A program made the translations under genes and the position numbers. From assembly GCF_932276165.1 (NCBI RefSeq), contig NC_063983.1, positions 317,501 to 381,500 on the forward strand: DNA of 64,000 bases. The letters run 5' to 3'. Source of the stretch: Plutella xylostella (Eukaryota; Arthropoda; Insecta; Lepidoptera; Plutellidae). Below are positions 1 through 10,319 of this stretch, piece by piece. Under the pieces are notes generated by a model. That model saw only the letters and a program-made list of their open reading frames with translations, was not told where the DNA came from and did not search any database. Positions within the stretch are counted from its first letter, which is position 1. Each line of letters opens with the position of its first letter.

Positions 1-388
1 GCGGGCGACTCACTCTATTTATATAGGCACCGGCACCTTGCAAATTAAAGGTGGAGAGAAAAATGGACTTTATTTAACTGTCACTGTGACCCTTATGATG
101 CCGAACACGGAGAAAGTCGAAACGCCATATCTCACAATGTTTAACTAGGTTTCAGATAGGCTCAGACTACATAATAAATAAATAGTATAAAGCCTTCACT
201 CTGATAATATAACATTGAACCTGAGGACCTACCTACATAATTCTCAAAAACAGTTTTCTCTCAATCTCCCACATTAACGTACAAGCCACGAAGTGTGTAA
301 TAGTTGTTTCAGCCCCGTACTGGAAGTATGTCTACGGGTCAGTGCGTGGCGCGTGACCCGCCTGCAAGCAGCAACATTACTGCTCAGG
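1..388. other. Unassigned AT-rich stretch
   Basis: No gene or complete repeat is recognised here. The first 20 bases resemble the 'atagagtga' end of the GGGGG-TIR MITE family found at 389-534, so a truncated copy may start at the window edge. Confidence 0.4.
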
Positions 389-534
389 AAGGTTACTCTG
401 TACTGACGAGAAACGAACCGGCGACAGCAGACGTGCAATCGGCACGTTTATTACAACGAGATAGAGTCGTGGCTCCCTCAACAGCGCTCTGAAATTTATA
501 GAGTGTGTTTTTCGTAATATATAGAGTGACCCCG
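389..534 (+). mobile_element. MITE of the GGGGG-TIR family (copy 1, degenerate)
   Basis: The copy begins near 'ggttactctgtactgacg' and ends in 'atatatagagtgacccc', forming imperfect inverted ends. Its core, 'gcaatcggcacgttta', followed by 'gatagagtcgtggctcc', recurs at 43502-43636 and 45121-45312, and inverted at 54141-54300. Four copies with a shared core and inverted ends make a non-autonomous DNA transposon likely. No transposase is visible and the superfamily is not resolved. Confidence 0.6.
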
Positions 535-619
535 TACTGCCGCATTATCGCCATCGAGCCACGCTCAGAGCTAAGTGGCGGGAAAAACTCCTGGAAAGAT
601 CTAAATAAGTTGTTGTTAT

Positions 620-800
620 TTTTTTTGCACGTTATGCCGTGGGTTCTGGTTGCTGTTTCGGCAGCAGTCGTGAAGCCTAGTCAGTGGTCTTCGGGTAGCT
701 TGAAAAGCATTTGACAGTCGGGTGGACCACTTACCCAACAACTCTCTCACCACAAGCGTGCTTGTATTGCCTAGTGTGGGTTGGTGGACCCCAACGTAAG
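620..800 (-). repeat. Fragment of a SINE-like repeat related to 10796-11195
   Basis: Read on the minus strand this matches roughly 10890-11055. Shared blocks include the 'ggtccaccaaccc' motif, 'gttgggtaagtgg', 'cgactgtca', and 'gactaggctt' followed by 'cgactgctgccgaa'. The two copies differ by many substitutions and small indels, so both are old. No coding potential is seen. Confidence 0.65.
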
Positions 801-1033
801 ATAAATATGCAAACCAATATAAAAATAAAGTTCAATTGTACCTATACAAAATCATACACTTAATTATTTTTGCAGTTCAAACAGTGAAATAAATTGAATC
901 GAAAGGGTTCAGCCACGAAAATATGAAGGTTATTGAAAAACAACATCGTACAATAACACAGACCAGTTATTTTCTGTTTGATGAAAACAATTCACGATTT
1001 GTAAAACATTTCAGATCATAGTGAGAACAATAT

Positions 1034-1222
1034 TATTACTAGCTGTGCCCGCGAGCTTCGCTTCACCTTTAAAAGTTTTCCCGTGGGAATACCGAGATTA
1101 AAAGTAGCCTATGTATTAATCCAGGGTCTCAGCTAACTCCATACAAAATTTCGTTACAATCGGTTCTGCCGTTTTGACGTGAAAAAGTAACAAACATACA
1201 CACATACTCATAAATTTTCGCA
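1034..1222 (+). repeat. Dispersed 'actagctgt' repeat (copy 1)
   Basis: This copy opens with 'actagctgtgcccgcgagct', runs through 'gttttcccgtgggaat', 'aaaagtagcctatgt' and 'caaaatttcgttacaatc', and ends at 'cgcatttataatattag'. Similar copies lie at 12869-13062, 35578-35775, 51311-51430 and 53958-54085, with a reversed 5' piece at 14912-14960. The family is very common in lepidopteran genomes. It is non-coding, and its mobilising partner cannot be told from this window. Confidence 0.75.
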
Positions 1223-1343
1223 TTTATAATATTAGTATTGTTATGCTCCTCCGTATAACTTTTTTTTTATTTTTCGACCGTTTGATTGCTGTGCAAAATT
1301 AATAAAAAATGTCAGATAAACTATATAGGTAGGTATTATGCCC

Positions 1344-1684
1344 CTATTCTCTATTCTATTCTATTCTCTGTGGGGGTGTAAGTACCTGCACCTGGCTCTC
1401 TCGAGTGGAACCTTTGTGCATATCCCCAAGGTCTAAACTGCCTTCCTAAGCTTGGACCATTTCCCACCACGCTGGTCCACTGCGGGTTGGTGGGTTCACA
1501 TATCTAGATGTGCTAAATCTAGATATGCAGGTTTCCTCACGATGTTTTCCTTCACCGTAAGAGCGATGGTATACATTGTACTTAAGTTAAAAGAACTCAT
1601 TGGTACATGTCAGCGCCGGGATTCGAACCCGCATCTCTTGATTGAGAAGCGGGCGCTTACCCGACTGAGCTACCACCGCTCTTT
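1344..1684 (-). mobile_element. tRNA-derived SINE (SINE1), full-length-looking copy
   Basis: Read on the minus strand, the head at 1684-1612 is tRNA-like. It carries an A box, 'tagctcagtcgg', and a B box, 'ggttcgaatcc', both exact matches to the RNA polymerase III consensus. The body includes a 'ccaccaacccgcagtggacc' segment and ends in 'gtgggggtgtaagtacctgc' sense-strand sequence followed by a pentamer tail of repeated 'attct' at 1345-1368. The pol III boxes, a tRNA-unrelated body and a simple-repeat tail are the standard SINE layout. The body's 3' part recurs at 28422-28500 and 49588-49690. Confidence 0.85.
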
Positions 1685-2913
1685 ATACAGACATAATGTC
1701 TGTGGGTGTGGATAAAGTTTAATAAATATGCAGTTCTATCTAAATAAAAAGGTGCACGAACGTAAAAAATACAATTTTTACTGGAATATGTTGATTTCTT
1801 TCATTCCGTCCAACAATCAATATTTATTTATATTCACGAGAACATTCTCCGTTCACAATCGTTTCATTCCATTGTCATTCGAGTTTCATCGATTATGATT
1901 CCATACAACACGCTGTATGCAAATATTTGTGTTTATTTGACGCGGTTTTTGTTGTAATAACCGTCTGTACATATTCTAAACGACAACGGCGGTTGAATTT
2001 TATGCCATAAAATGAATGTATACAACGTTTTTTATCAAAATATACGAATACAGTGATCAGAATGGAGAACATAATCTGAAAAATTACCTACATAAACTAA
2101 TATTTTGGTAAAGTAGATGATAGGTAGGTACGGGGCATTATCTCACCCATAAAATCATAAAACTATCTGTGGCCATGGTAATATTTTCTTATGGATTCTA
2201 CTGCCTACTATGACTTAATTTTTCAACGTACCTGGACCCCAATTGGATTGAGGCCATCTAGAGAGTTTAGAAAAACCACCAATCACGTACGACATTTCGT
2301 CGCAGCGCACCATCTGATTGGTAAAATGTTTTTTTAAATGGTTGGTACCGACCAGCGCAGCCAATCAGCTCACCTCCAGCATACGGAATCACGTCAGTGG
2401 AACCGCGCCCGCACCTCTTAACCCGTGAGTACGCGGGCAGCATATTGCGACTAACTGCAGTGTGGGCCGCGACTTAACCCACATTCTATTAACATTTATA
2501 GGGTTACTTGTGTATTGTTCATGTGTCTACCTATTGTTCAAGTTAATTTATGAGAATGTAAAAATTATAAAGCAATTTGTAATTTGTAATTAATTATACT
2601 CTATTTATATTAAACTTGTATCCACCTGAAGGCACATTTGTTAACTTCCTGAAAACTCGATCCAACTAACTAAGTCACGGTAACTATTAACGTAGTTCGG
2701 TGTACCCCAATAAAATATGCATAATTTATGGCCACACGAGTAGCTCGATAGCCAATCAGAAGGCTGCTCGCTGTAAGTGAAGTAACCAAATATCAAATAT
2801 CCAATGAATACAGAAACAAGCTTCAAACACGCCGCCGCCGCGTGACATCAATAATGGATAAGTAACGAGAACGTATTCAAAATCAACCCTGTATTTCAAT
2901 CGCCCTATATTTT
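1685..2913. other. Unassigned intergenic DNA
   Basis: No gene or repeat is recognised. A somewhat GC-richer patch at 2290-2480 contains 'cgtcgcagcgcaccatctga' and 'aaccgcgcccgcacctct'. A short run of CCG units sits at 2829-2841. Confidence 0.4.
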
Positions 2914-2980
2914 ACACTCACGAGCAATGAAAAAGTTCCATTGATATGGAACGTCATTGACAAACGGAACTTTCGACGGT
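2914..2980 (+). mobile_element. End fragment of the 'cactcacgagcaatg' MITE family
   Basis: It has the family terminus 'cactcacgagcaatgaaaaa' followed by 'gttcca' and, downstream, 'ggaactttcgacgg'. The second terminus is absent, so this is a truncated or decayed copy. Better copies are at 13333-13541 and 41962-42175. Confidence 0.55.
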
Positions 2981-3589
2981 CGATAAGGAAGTAAAATTAA
3001 TTACGTAAAATCTCAGTATAAAAAATATCTTAACGAAATAAAAAAATAAGCGGTAGTGCTAGTGCGCTCAGCGCTCGAGCTCAGAATATGCTGAAGCTCA
3101 GAATATTGCCGACAGACGGACGGACATTTAAATCTAAATCAAAAAACCAATTTGAACGAATACTCTTCTAAACGTCATGCATGTGTGATGGCGGTGCGAC
3201 GGCGGCGGCGGCCGGCTGTTTGAAATTGGAATATTTTTAAATGTTTCGTTGGGTATCGTTTTCTTTTTCTATTTTAGTTTTCGTCTTTTTATTTTGCACG
3301 TGGCCAGATTTAGAAAGCTTTTATTTTCATGTTTATATTAGTCAGCTCAGAGTAATTTTTTTCTGCAAAATACAATAACACTAAAAAGCTAAGCTAAAAA
3401 GTAAGAAAATAATTACAGCAATGGGCGTCCATTGTTGCGAGCGTCGCCGGACTAACGAAGTAGTTAGCATAATATAAATAAGAACTTCTTCAAGATTAAA
3501 TTTCTTGCTAAAGGTGGCGCCCTCTGCGACAACTTACTTTATATCTTATTTAAACAAAATTAAAGCAAAACCATATTCAAAATGCGTAA
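2981..3589. other. Unassigned DNA upstream of the LINE
   Basis: No gene is recognised. A CGG-rich patch lies at 3190-3215. The 5' end of the LINE that follows could lie anywhere between about 3420 and 3590, and no clear target-site duplication was found. Confidence 0.35.
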
Positions 3590-3907
3590 GGCAGTCGCAA
3601 TAAAATAAATTGCAAATATGTAAACATTAAGAAATTCTTCAAAAATAGGCACACTTATTTAAAAGATTTGAGTCATGAATTAAATATTATGATTGACACA
3701 ATCGACTATAACGAAAAGTTTCTGTGCAATAAACTAGAAAAACACTTGCCAAAAGCAAATCCTCTCAAAAAGGGCACCATTCCGTATTATTTTCATAACA
3801 TGGTAGCTACACGTCAAAAACGGCACGAGGAAAACCTTGAAATATCAGAAAATTTTCAAAACAGTACAGTGAACACAAAGGTAAATATAAATTCCTTTCG
3901 TATGTAA
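3590..3907 (+). CDS. Short upstream ORF of the LINE, possible ORF1 remnant
   Basis: The frame is open from 3590 to the TAA at 3905-3907, about 105 codons. The first in-frame ATG is at 3689, within codons reading 'LNIMIDT'; an in-frame TTG at 3668 could be an alternative start. The product is basic and lysine-rich, with a segment reading 'YYFHNMVATRQKRHEENLEI'. I see no CCHC zinc knuckles or RRM, so it is not a recognisable full LINE ORF1; it may be its last part or an unrelated leader. It overlaps the open frame of the RT ORF (open from 3891) by 17 nt in a different register. That suggests the RT is reached by a +1 frameshift or by splicing, since a donor-like 'aaaggtaaata' lies at 3877-3887. 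The function is unknown. Confidence 0.35.
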   Translation, partial: GSRNKINCKYVNIKKFFKNRHTYLKDLSHELNIMIDTIDYNEKFLCNKLEKHLPKANPLKKGTIPYYFHNMVATRQKRHEENLEISENFQNSTVNTKVNINSFRM

Positions 3908-6752
3908 AAAACAAAATAAGATAAGTTTGTTCCATCAAAATATTGCCGGCTTTTTATCAAAAAAAGATGAAATAGCTGTTTGTCTTGATAATCTATATGA
4001 TGATAATATATTTGTTGATGTGGTTTGCCTATCGGAGACATTCGTAGTAAAAGGAGAAGAGACAAACCTACATTTTAACGATTATAAATTGGCAGATTTT
4101 TTTTGTAGGGAAATTAAAAATAATAAAAAGAGAGGTGGAGTATGTATCTTTGTTAAAGAAAACATTGAATACAGAACTCTTTCAGAGCTGCAAAGTTACT
4201 GCCAGGAAAAAACCTTTGAATGTTGTGGTATCGAACTTATACACCAAAATTTTACCTTGTTATGTATCTACAGAACACCAGACTCGAATGTTAATGTATT
4301 TTTTGATAATATTAATAAATTGCTTCACAATTTAGTTATAAAATCTAACAAAAGAGTTATTCTAACTGGTGACTTCAATATAGACACCATCAAGTCAAAC
4401 GAAAAAAACTCAAAAATATTCAAGTCGATTCTTTTGAATTTTAACATGGTATCTCATATCACAGCCGCAACCAGACAAGCAGCCTGTCTGGATCTCTTTG
4501 TAAGCAATATCACGGACAGCACAGGTACGGTAATCGAATTGGGTTTGTCAGACCACAATACAGGACAGATTCTAGATGTTCCACAAAAAATCGAAAAACC
4601 CAAAACATATAACTATATTTACAAAAGAGATTTAAATAATGATAACATTGTAAAGTTTAGAGAATGCTTAAGTAGCCTTACTTGGAGTGAATCATACCAA
4701 GCGGATAACTTAGATGAGGCTTTTGATCATTTTCATTCCTTGTTCGTATTATTTTATCAACTATGTTTTCCAAAAGTCAGAGTAAAGGTATCAAATGTAA
4801 TGGATCGTAGAGTGTGGATTACCAAGGGAATAAAAAAATCATGTATAACAAAAAGACGATTGCGTTCTCATTATTATAGATTTAATTCTTCAGACAATAA
4901 AACAAACTTTAACGCCTATTCCAAACTTTTAAAAAAATGTATTCATGTATCGCAGAGAAATATTAATAACTTACAAATAAAACAATCAAAAAATAAATGT
5001 AAAAAATCTTGGCAAATTATAAATAGATATACAAATGGAACAACATCAGTAAAACGCGACATAAAAGAAATTAAATTAAATGATAAATCAATCAAGGATC
5101 CAAAGGAGATGGCTGAATGTTTTAATGATTTTTTTATAGATGGTATAACGGAAAACGTATCACTTGATCGCAATAAGGTTAAATTAGAACAATTAAACAA
5201 CAGCATGTATCTTCATCCCTGCGATCCAGCAGAGGTTTTCAAAACTATAATATCATTAAAAAATACAAACTCGGTTGGTCCAGATGAGGTATCGACCAAA
5301 ATTTTAAAATTTACGGCCGATTTAGTATCGTCAATTATCAGTTACATTATTAATGTGTCGTTTGAACAAGGTATATTTCCAAACACACTAAAACTATTTA
5401 TGGTAAAACCTTTACATAAGAAAGGATCTAAATCTTCCATGGATAAGTATAGACCGGTTGCACTTTTATCCGTAATGTCAAAAATATTTGAAAAAATCTT
5501 CCAAAAAAGACTAGTACGATTTTTGAACAAATTTAATATAATAAAAGATCAACAATTTGGTTTTCAGAAAAATAAATCCACTACTATGGCGGTTTATACA
5601 CTGGTCAAACACGTCACCAGCCTCATTGACAACCGGCAACCTGCGGTGGTAATCTTCTTTGACATGACCAAGGCGTTCGACTTCGTTGATCACCAAACTC
5701 TATTAAATAAATGTCAATATTATGGAATTAGAGGCCCAGCTCAGGACTGGATCAAAAGCTATTTGGATAGGAGAAAACAGTTTGTGCGACTCGAAAAAAA
5801 TATTGACACAGCAATTGAGTCATTCGATTCTTCTACAAGAGAGGTTAGGTTCGGTGTACCACAAGGAAGTGTCCTGGGACCACTCTTGTTTCTGTTGTAC
5901 ATCAATGATTTGACACAGATAACTTCCTACCAAACAACGTTATTTGCTGATGATATATCAATAATCGTTTCAAACAATAAAGACTCCATAGAAAAGGAAG
6001 TCAATGTAACTATTAAATCAGTAGTAGACTGGCTTTCAATTAATAATCTCAATGTTAACATAGATAAAACTACATACGTACAGTTTCAAAACTATAACAA
6101 TGATAGAATACATATTGAAGCAAAACATGAAGATGTAACAATTAAAGAGTCAGATAATGTAAAATTTCTAGGTATCGCTCTTGACAGACACTGTAATTGG
6201 AAATGCCAAATAGATATTATCTGTAACAAATTAAATAGGTTTGTGTATGTACTATATAAACTTAACAAGATCTCTGGCCTACAAGTAGCGCTCACAGCTT
6301 ACCATGGCTATGTGTCATCTATCTTAAGTTACGGTATTTTAATATGGGGAAATTGCACGGACATAAATAAAGCTTTTATAGCCCAGAAAAAATGCATACG
6401 AGCCATTTGTGGTAGGAAACAAACAGACTCTTGTAGACCTTTATTTAAGAAATTTAATATACTGACACTGACAGGTATGTACATATTTGAAATTGGGACA
6501 CATGTAAAACAAAATCCTGACATGTATAAAAAAGTAGGAAATGTAGTCAATTTTGACATTAGAAATAAATACCGTCTTGTACTACCCGTAAATAAAAGTG
6601 CTCTATACAGTAAAAACTGTCATATAATGGCTATTAAAGTGTTTAATCAAATACCAAGCGACATAAAAAACAGTCCTATAAAACAATTTAAATTCAAACT
6701 TAAAAACTGGCTTATTAAAAATGTATTTTATACAATGGATGAATTTTTTTAA
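3891..6752 (+). CDS. LINE endonuclease-reverse transcriptase (ORF2)
   Basis: This is a long uninterrupted frame of about 950 codons. The N-terminal part is an APE-type endonuclease, which nicks target DNA. It shows 'HQNIAG' near 3933, 'CLSET' near 4026, 'RGGVCIFV' near 4132, 'LTGDFNID' near 4362 and 'LSDHNT' near 4545. The centre is a reverse transcriptase with 'KPLHKKGS' near 5406, 'YRPVALLS' near 5448, 'QFGFQKNKST' near 5554, 'FFDMTKAFDFVDH' near 5656, 'GVPQGSVLGPLLFL' near 5851 and the catalytic 'FADD' at 5943-5954. The C-terminal 260 codons are LINE-like thumb and tail, without a recognisable RNase H. The first in-frame ATG is at 4446, after most of the endonuclease, so normal initiation cannot give a working protein. 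Expression probably depends on the upstream ORF. No stops or frameshifts interrupt the domains, which suggests a fairly young copy. Confidence 0.9.
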   Translation: MPFVCKKQNKISLFHQNIAGFLSKKDEIAVCLDNLYDDNIFVDVVCLSETFVVKGEETNLHFNDYKLADFFCREIKNNKKRGGVCIFVKENIEYRTLSELQSYCQEKTFECCGIELIHQNFTLLCIYRTPDSNVNVFFDNINKLLHNLVIKSNKRVILTGDFNIDTIKSNEKNSKIFKSILLNFNMVSHITAATRQAACLDLFVSNITDSTGTVIELGLSDHNTGQILDVPQKIEKPKTYNYIYKRDLNNDNIVKFRECLSSLTWSESYQADNLDEAFDHFHSLFVLFYQLCFPKVRVKVSNVMDRRVWITKGIKKSCITKRRLRSHYYRFNSSDNKTNFNAYSKLLKKCIHVSQRNINNLQIKQSKNKCKKSWQIINRYTNGTTSVKRDIKEIKLNDKSIKDPKEMAECFNDFFIDGITENVSLDRNKVKLEQLNNSMYLHPCDPAEVFKTIISLKNTNSVGPDEVSTKILKFTADLVSSIISYIINVSFEQGIFPNTLKLFMVKPLHKKGSKSSMDKYRPVALLSVMSKIFEKIFQKRLVRFLNKFNIIKDQQFGFQKNKSTTMAVYTLVKHVTSLIDNRQPAVVIFFDMTKAFDFVDHQTLLNKCQYYGIRGPAQDWIKSYLDRRKQFVRLEKNIDTAIESFDSSTREVRFGVPQGSVLGPLLFLLYINDLTQITSYQTTLFADDISIIVSNNKDSIEKEVNVTIKSVVDWLSINNLNVNIDKTTYVQFQNYNNDRIHIEAKHEDVTIKESDNVKFLGIALDRHCNWKCQIDIICNKLNRFVYVLYKLNKISGLQVALTAYHGYVSSILSYGILIWGNCTDINKAFIAQKKCIRAICGRKQTDSCRPLFKKFNILTLTGMYIFEIGTHVKQNPDMYKKVGNVVNFDIRNKYRLVLPVNKSALYSKNCHIMAIKVFNQIPSDIKNSPIKQFKFKLKNWLIKNVFYTMDEFF

Positions 6753-7063
6753 GCATACCATATAATAATTATTCAATTGTCAATCAATATTTAGAATTCG
6801 CTAACAATTATTTTATTTCATGACATTTGCAATTAAATTATATTATTATTATTATTATTTTATAGGTATAATGTATCAAAATGTTCTAATTATAATGTGA
6901 TTTTGTAATATTGTGTAAATTTTTGCTTAATTATTATTTAATGTGAGCATGAGAATGTATGCATGCATCTGTAAATTTGCATACCGAACATTCGGTGAAA
7001 CTTGCCAGACACTATTTTATTTTTTAAGATCTCATGTAACCATGTTTCTAGCAAATAAATGTA

Positions 7064-7087
7064 TCTGAATCTGAATCTGAATCTGAA
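7064..7087 (+). repeat. (TCTGAA)4 3' terminus of the LINE
   Basis: Four head-to-tail 'tctgaa' units directly follow the 3' UTR and mark the 3' end of the retrotransposon. Confidence 0.85.
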
Positions 7088-7090
7088 TAA

Positions 7091-9548
7091 ACTTTTGTGC
7101 AACTTTAAGATCTAAATGTAAAAAGCATAAAGTTTCAATTCCCTTAGTCAAGTGGTCATCGTGTAACTGAAAGTTTGTTCCGAAGTTTATTTACTTGGTG
7201 AATCGGATCGTTCTAGATATCCACCGCAATGCTTGTGTTTGTTCGTTGTGCAGCTAGCCAGTGGCTGAAAATACAAATATGAGTAGGTATTATGTTGGTA
7301 TAAGTAGGTAGGTGAGTTAGGTACATAGCTTTCCTTAAGAATGCCCTTAAAAATGTTGAAGTAAACAAAAACAATAAAGAGTACTCATTGGGCTTGTAGC
7401 TTACTAAATCTACCAATAGCTTATGAATTATGGTGTTATGGACACCACATAAGTATATGTAAGAAAATCTAAAACAATCAATTTCATTTGAAGAAAATAA
7501 CAAAACTGAGCTATCTTACAGTTCCTTATAATTTTTTCAGTTCGTCGCCAAGTTATTTTTTTCCGAAAGCTCTCATAATCGTTCACAAAAGCAGCTCTTT
7601 CTAATGCAAATTTCGCAAACTTTACAATCGCTTTTTAACCGGTATCCGTTTAAAAAGTGCGATGTCCGTCGCGCCCGCACGACCGGTTAATTTCCAACTC
7701 ATATTTTACGGTTATTCGGAAAGTTCCACGATGGCCGCGCCAACTAAACGCACATTGCCGGCTCCCGACCTCACCTATAATTTTGAGGGTAGTTGGGGAA
7801 TTTTAACGTCCCGAGAATGGCGTCTTTAGAGTTCTTCACGGAAACCATTATCGTTATGACCTTGCTTCCTTTTTTATTTAATTTTTCCCTTCGGTGCTTT
7901 CGGTTCTTCTTCTCACCACTGCTTGCGTTATTTCTTTAGAGTTTGCGGAGAGTTTTTCATTTAGTTCTCTCGAGTGCCAACAAGTTTTTGCAACGTATAT
8001 AACTGGCCTGAAATAATTTTTGAGTTGCGTACTTACTTATTTATTTAGAGGATTTTTAAATTTCTCGTAGGATTCATGAATTTCACAACACACTGAACAA
8101 CTATCACTTTGAAATTTCAAAGCCTTATTAAGCTCTACTGAAAGTTGCTCAGTGTGTGAGGTATAATGACCTACCAATAAACTTCGCGAACGAGAGACCT
8201 TATTTTTCCATTCGAATTCACACATAGATCTCAAACTGACTTTTGACTGGGAGACTATCTGCATAAGCATTAGCATCCGCACTGTAGAATGCGGTCTTTC
8301 AGGAGTCTCTTCATCTTATGAGCTAATATCCGGCTTGCGAGTGGCTCGGCTAGTGACCCGGCTAGTGGCCCGGCTAGTGACCCGGCCGCTCAGTCACTTA
8401 CTCAGTTATGTATGAGGTGCCTCGCTTCATGTGGAACATTGTAATTTACAGCCTTTATCGGTTATGTTATTAGTAATTAGTGTTAATTGCTAAACATGTA
8501 TTTAAAAATCACTTAGTCACCATCTTTCTGCTGACTTTACCACTGTTGCTTCACGTTTGGTAAATTGTTTTGAGACTTGCAATTTCCCGATGGTACATTG
8601 AAAGAAACACTCGTGTCTATATGATAATGTGTCATTTTGTATTCACAGACTCAGTTTACGACTGCAACTGTGTGTTGGAATCTCGTATTTTTTACGAGTA
8701 TCTCGCTACATCTTGCTGTGACTCTTAGATTGACAATATACGAACAAGATGATATGTCACATAAAACAAAGCAAAAAATTGTCCGTATTTTGTTACTGAT
8801 AAACCGTTTTAAGTACAACATTCACAACAATTGTACCAATGTTATAAAGTCCCAAATTTTCTAACCGATCTATTTTTTTATTAAATAATTAATTATCTCA
8901 AAATGGTAGGAAGGCCCCCTCTTACCCCCACAATGCCAAAATCTGTTCTTTGGAATCTCAGCTCTACGATATTTCAAAAGATATAAAGAAAACGGTAATG
9001 CCCATTTTTTTGGGGGTTCAACTTTCTAAGATACACCCCTATGCAAAATCATAGACAATATAGACATTCATCGTATTCACGTCAATAAGAGCTCAGTGCT
9101 AGAAGGGGGGTTATTATTTATCTAGACGTTTCCTTGGCACTGACAACTACATCTTCTTCGTATATTGTTAGTCTAAGCTGTAACTCGTATATTTTATTCT
9201 CGTCAGCCTCTCGTCACCACTCGGCTACAGATGGAATGTTGTATTGCTGCAATGAATTGTGCCTAGTTACGGTCATTAAAACTCTGCAATAAAAGTCACG
9301 TACACTCATTTTTCAGTTTTCATGATGTCTCTTTATTGAAATAGTCGAATTTATTTTTTATTTGTAAAAATGCGAGGTAAAAAGTTATTTTTTTAGTTTA
9401 CCTATTTATAACTAGGTAGGTACATTTCATGAATATATTTTTGACGAAGATTAAAGTGTTCTAAGTTTTTTCTTACTAACGTATCGATGACAATCTAACA
9501 TAGCGGTGAAAAATAAGTATGAAATAATCAGAAATTTTAAATAATATA
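7091..9548. other. Unassigned intergenic DNA with one GC-richer island
   Basis: No exon or dispersed repeat is recognised apart from the minisatellite at 8335-8382. Positions 7640-7830 are clearly richer in GC than their surroundings, include 'gtccgtcgcgcccgcacgac' and 'gatggccgcgccaac', and look single-copy. This island is a candidate conserved non-coding element. Confidence 0.4.
8335..8382 (+). repeat. 12-bp minisatellite, about 3-4 units
   Basis: Three adjacent units of 'cggctagtgacc' (the middle one 'cggctagtggcc') occupy 8347-8382. A decayed unit lies before them and the start of another after. Confidence 0.8.
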
Positions 9549-10319
9549 CAGGGTGTTGCAAAAAGGGTACACTAAGCCGAAACCAGCATGTGCAGCATGT
9601 TATATCTAAGCCCGAATCTGTAGGGCGAGCACAGGATTCGATACTAATTTTCGATACTACACAAACATATGGAAAAATAACAGTGACGTTCATTCACCTA
9701 TCGAATATGGTATCGAAAGCGTATAGATTCGAAATTCATTCACCTATCGACTATGGTATCGAAAGCGTATAGATTCGAAAGTCTTTGCCCATATAAATTT
9801 GACATTTTAGCGATTACGAACCCAATTTGACGCATAGATTTGAACGAAATTTTATCGCTAGCGTGTTTGTTTGAATCTATACGTCAAATTGGTTTCACAA
9901 TCACAAACGTCCATATTTGTTCATAATACGATATAAAATTAAAACAACTTTTAAAAATAATTGATAGAATTATTTTAATTTCACTTTGTTTATTTATTTA
10001 ATTAAATAATATTAAATAATAGCACTTATTTTAACAATATTTTCATAATAAAAACAAAAAAAATGCGAAATTTAGGATATAATAAGGTTAAGACAGCAGT
10101 TTCTAAACGAACCTTCGAATCTCCTAGCCAACGCTAGCATTCAATGCTATCGATTTCGACTGTAGATTCGAATTAGGTATCGCATAGATTCAACGATACG
10201 CAACGTTAACGGAGGATCGAAACTTGTGCTCGGGCAACTGAAATTAGAACTTCAAAATTCGCGCTGCACATGCTGCACATGCTGGTTTCGGCTTAGTATA
10301 CCCTTTTTGCAACACCCTG
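9549..10319. mobile_element. 771-bp TA-flanked inverted-repeat element (CAGGGTGTTGC family)
   Basis: The left end, 'cagggtgttgcaaaaagggt', continues to 'actaagccgaaaccagcatg'. The right end is its near-exact reverse complement and finishes 'ttgcaacaccctg'. Both sides are flanked by TA, as expected for Tc1/mariner-type insertions. The interior is AT-rich, holds a 46-bp tandem duplication and has no transposase. Shorter relatives with the same ends are at 20296-20460 and 40783-40924, with a truncated one at 10594-10710. Confidence 0.8.
9691..9782 (+). repeat. 46-bp tandem duplication
   Basis: Two adjacent units starting 'cattcacctatcga', the second at 9737, differ at only a few positions. They lie within the 771-bp element, so the duplication arose inside this copy or its progenitor. 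Confidence 0.8.

Larger units (their letters stand above)
3590..7090 (+). mobile_element. CR1/Jockey-group non-LTR retrotransposon (LINE)
   Basis: The element consists of a short upstream ORF, a long endonuclease-reverse transcriptase ORF, an AT-rich 3' UTR of about 310 bp, and a terminal repeat of four 'tctgaa' units at 7064-7087. Short tandem 3' termini in place of poly(A) are typical of CR1-related LINEs, which prime on matching DNA. The exact clade (Crack, Daphne or another CR1/Jockey branch) cannot be fixed by eye. The 5' boundary is uncertain because I see no target-site duplication and only a short remnant of ORF1. Confidence 0.8.

Noticed and set aside
1612..1684. Intact tRNA gene on the minus strand
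   Set aside because: The pol III boxes are good, but the sequence continues into a SINE body with a pentamer tail and the acceptor stem does not pair convincingly.
8335..8382. CRISPR-like array
   Set aside because: The 12-bp units are contiguous without spacers; it is a minisatellite in a eukaryotic genome.
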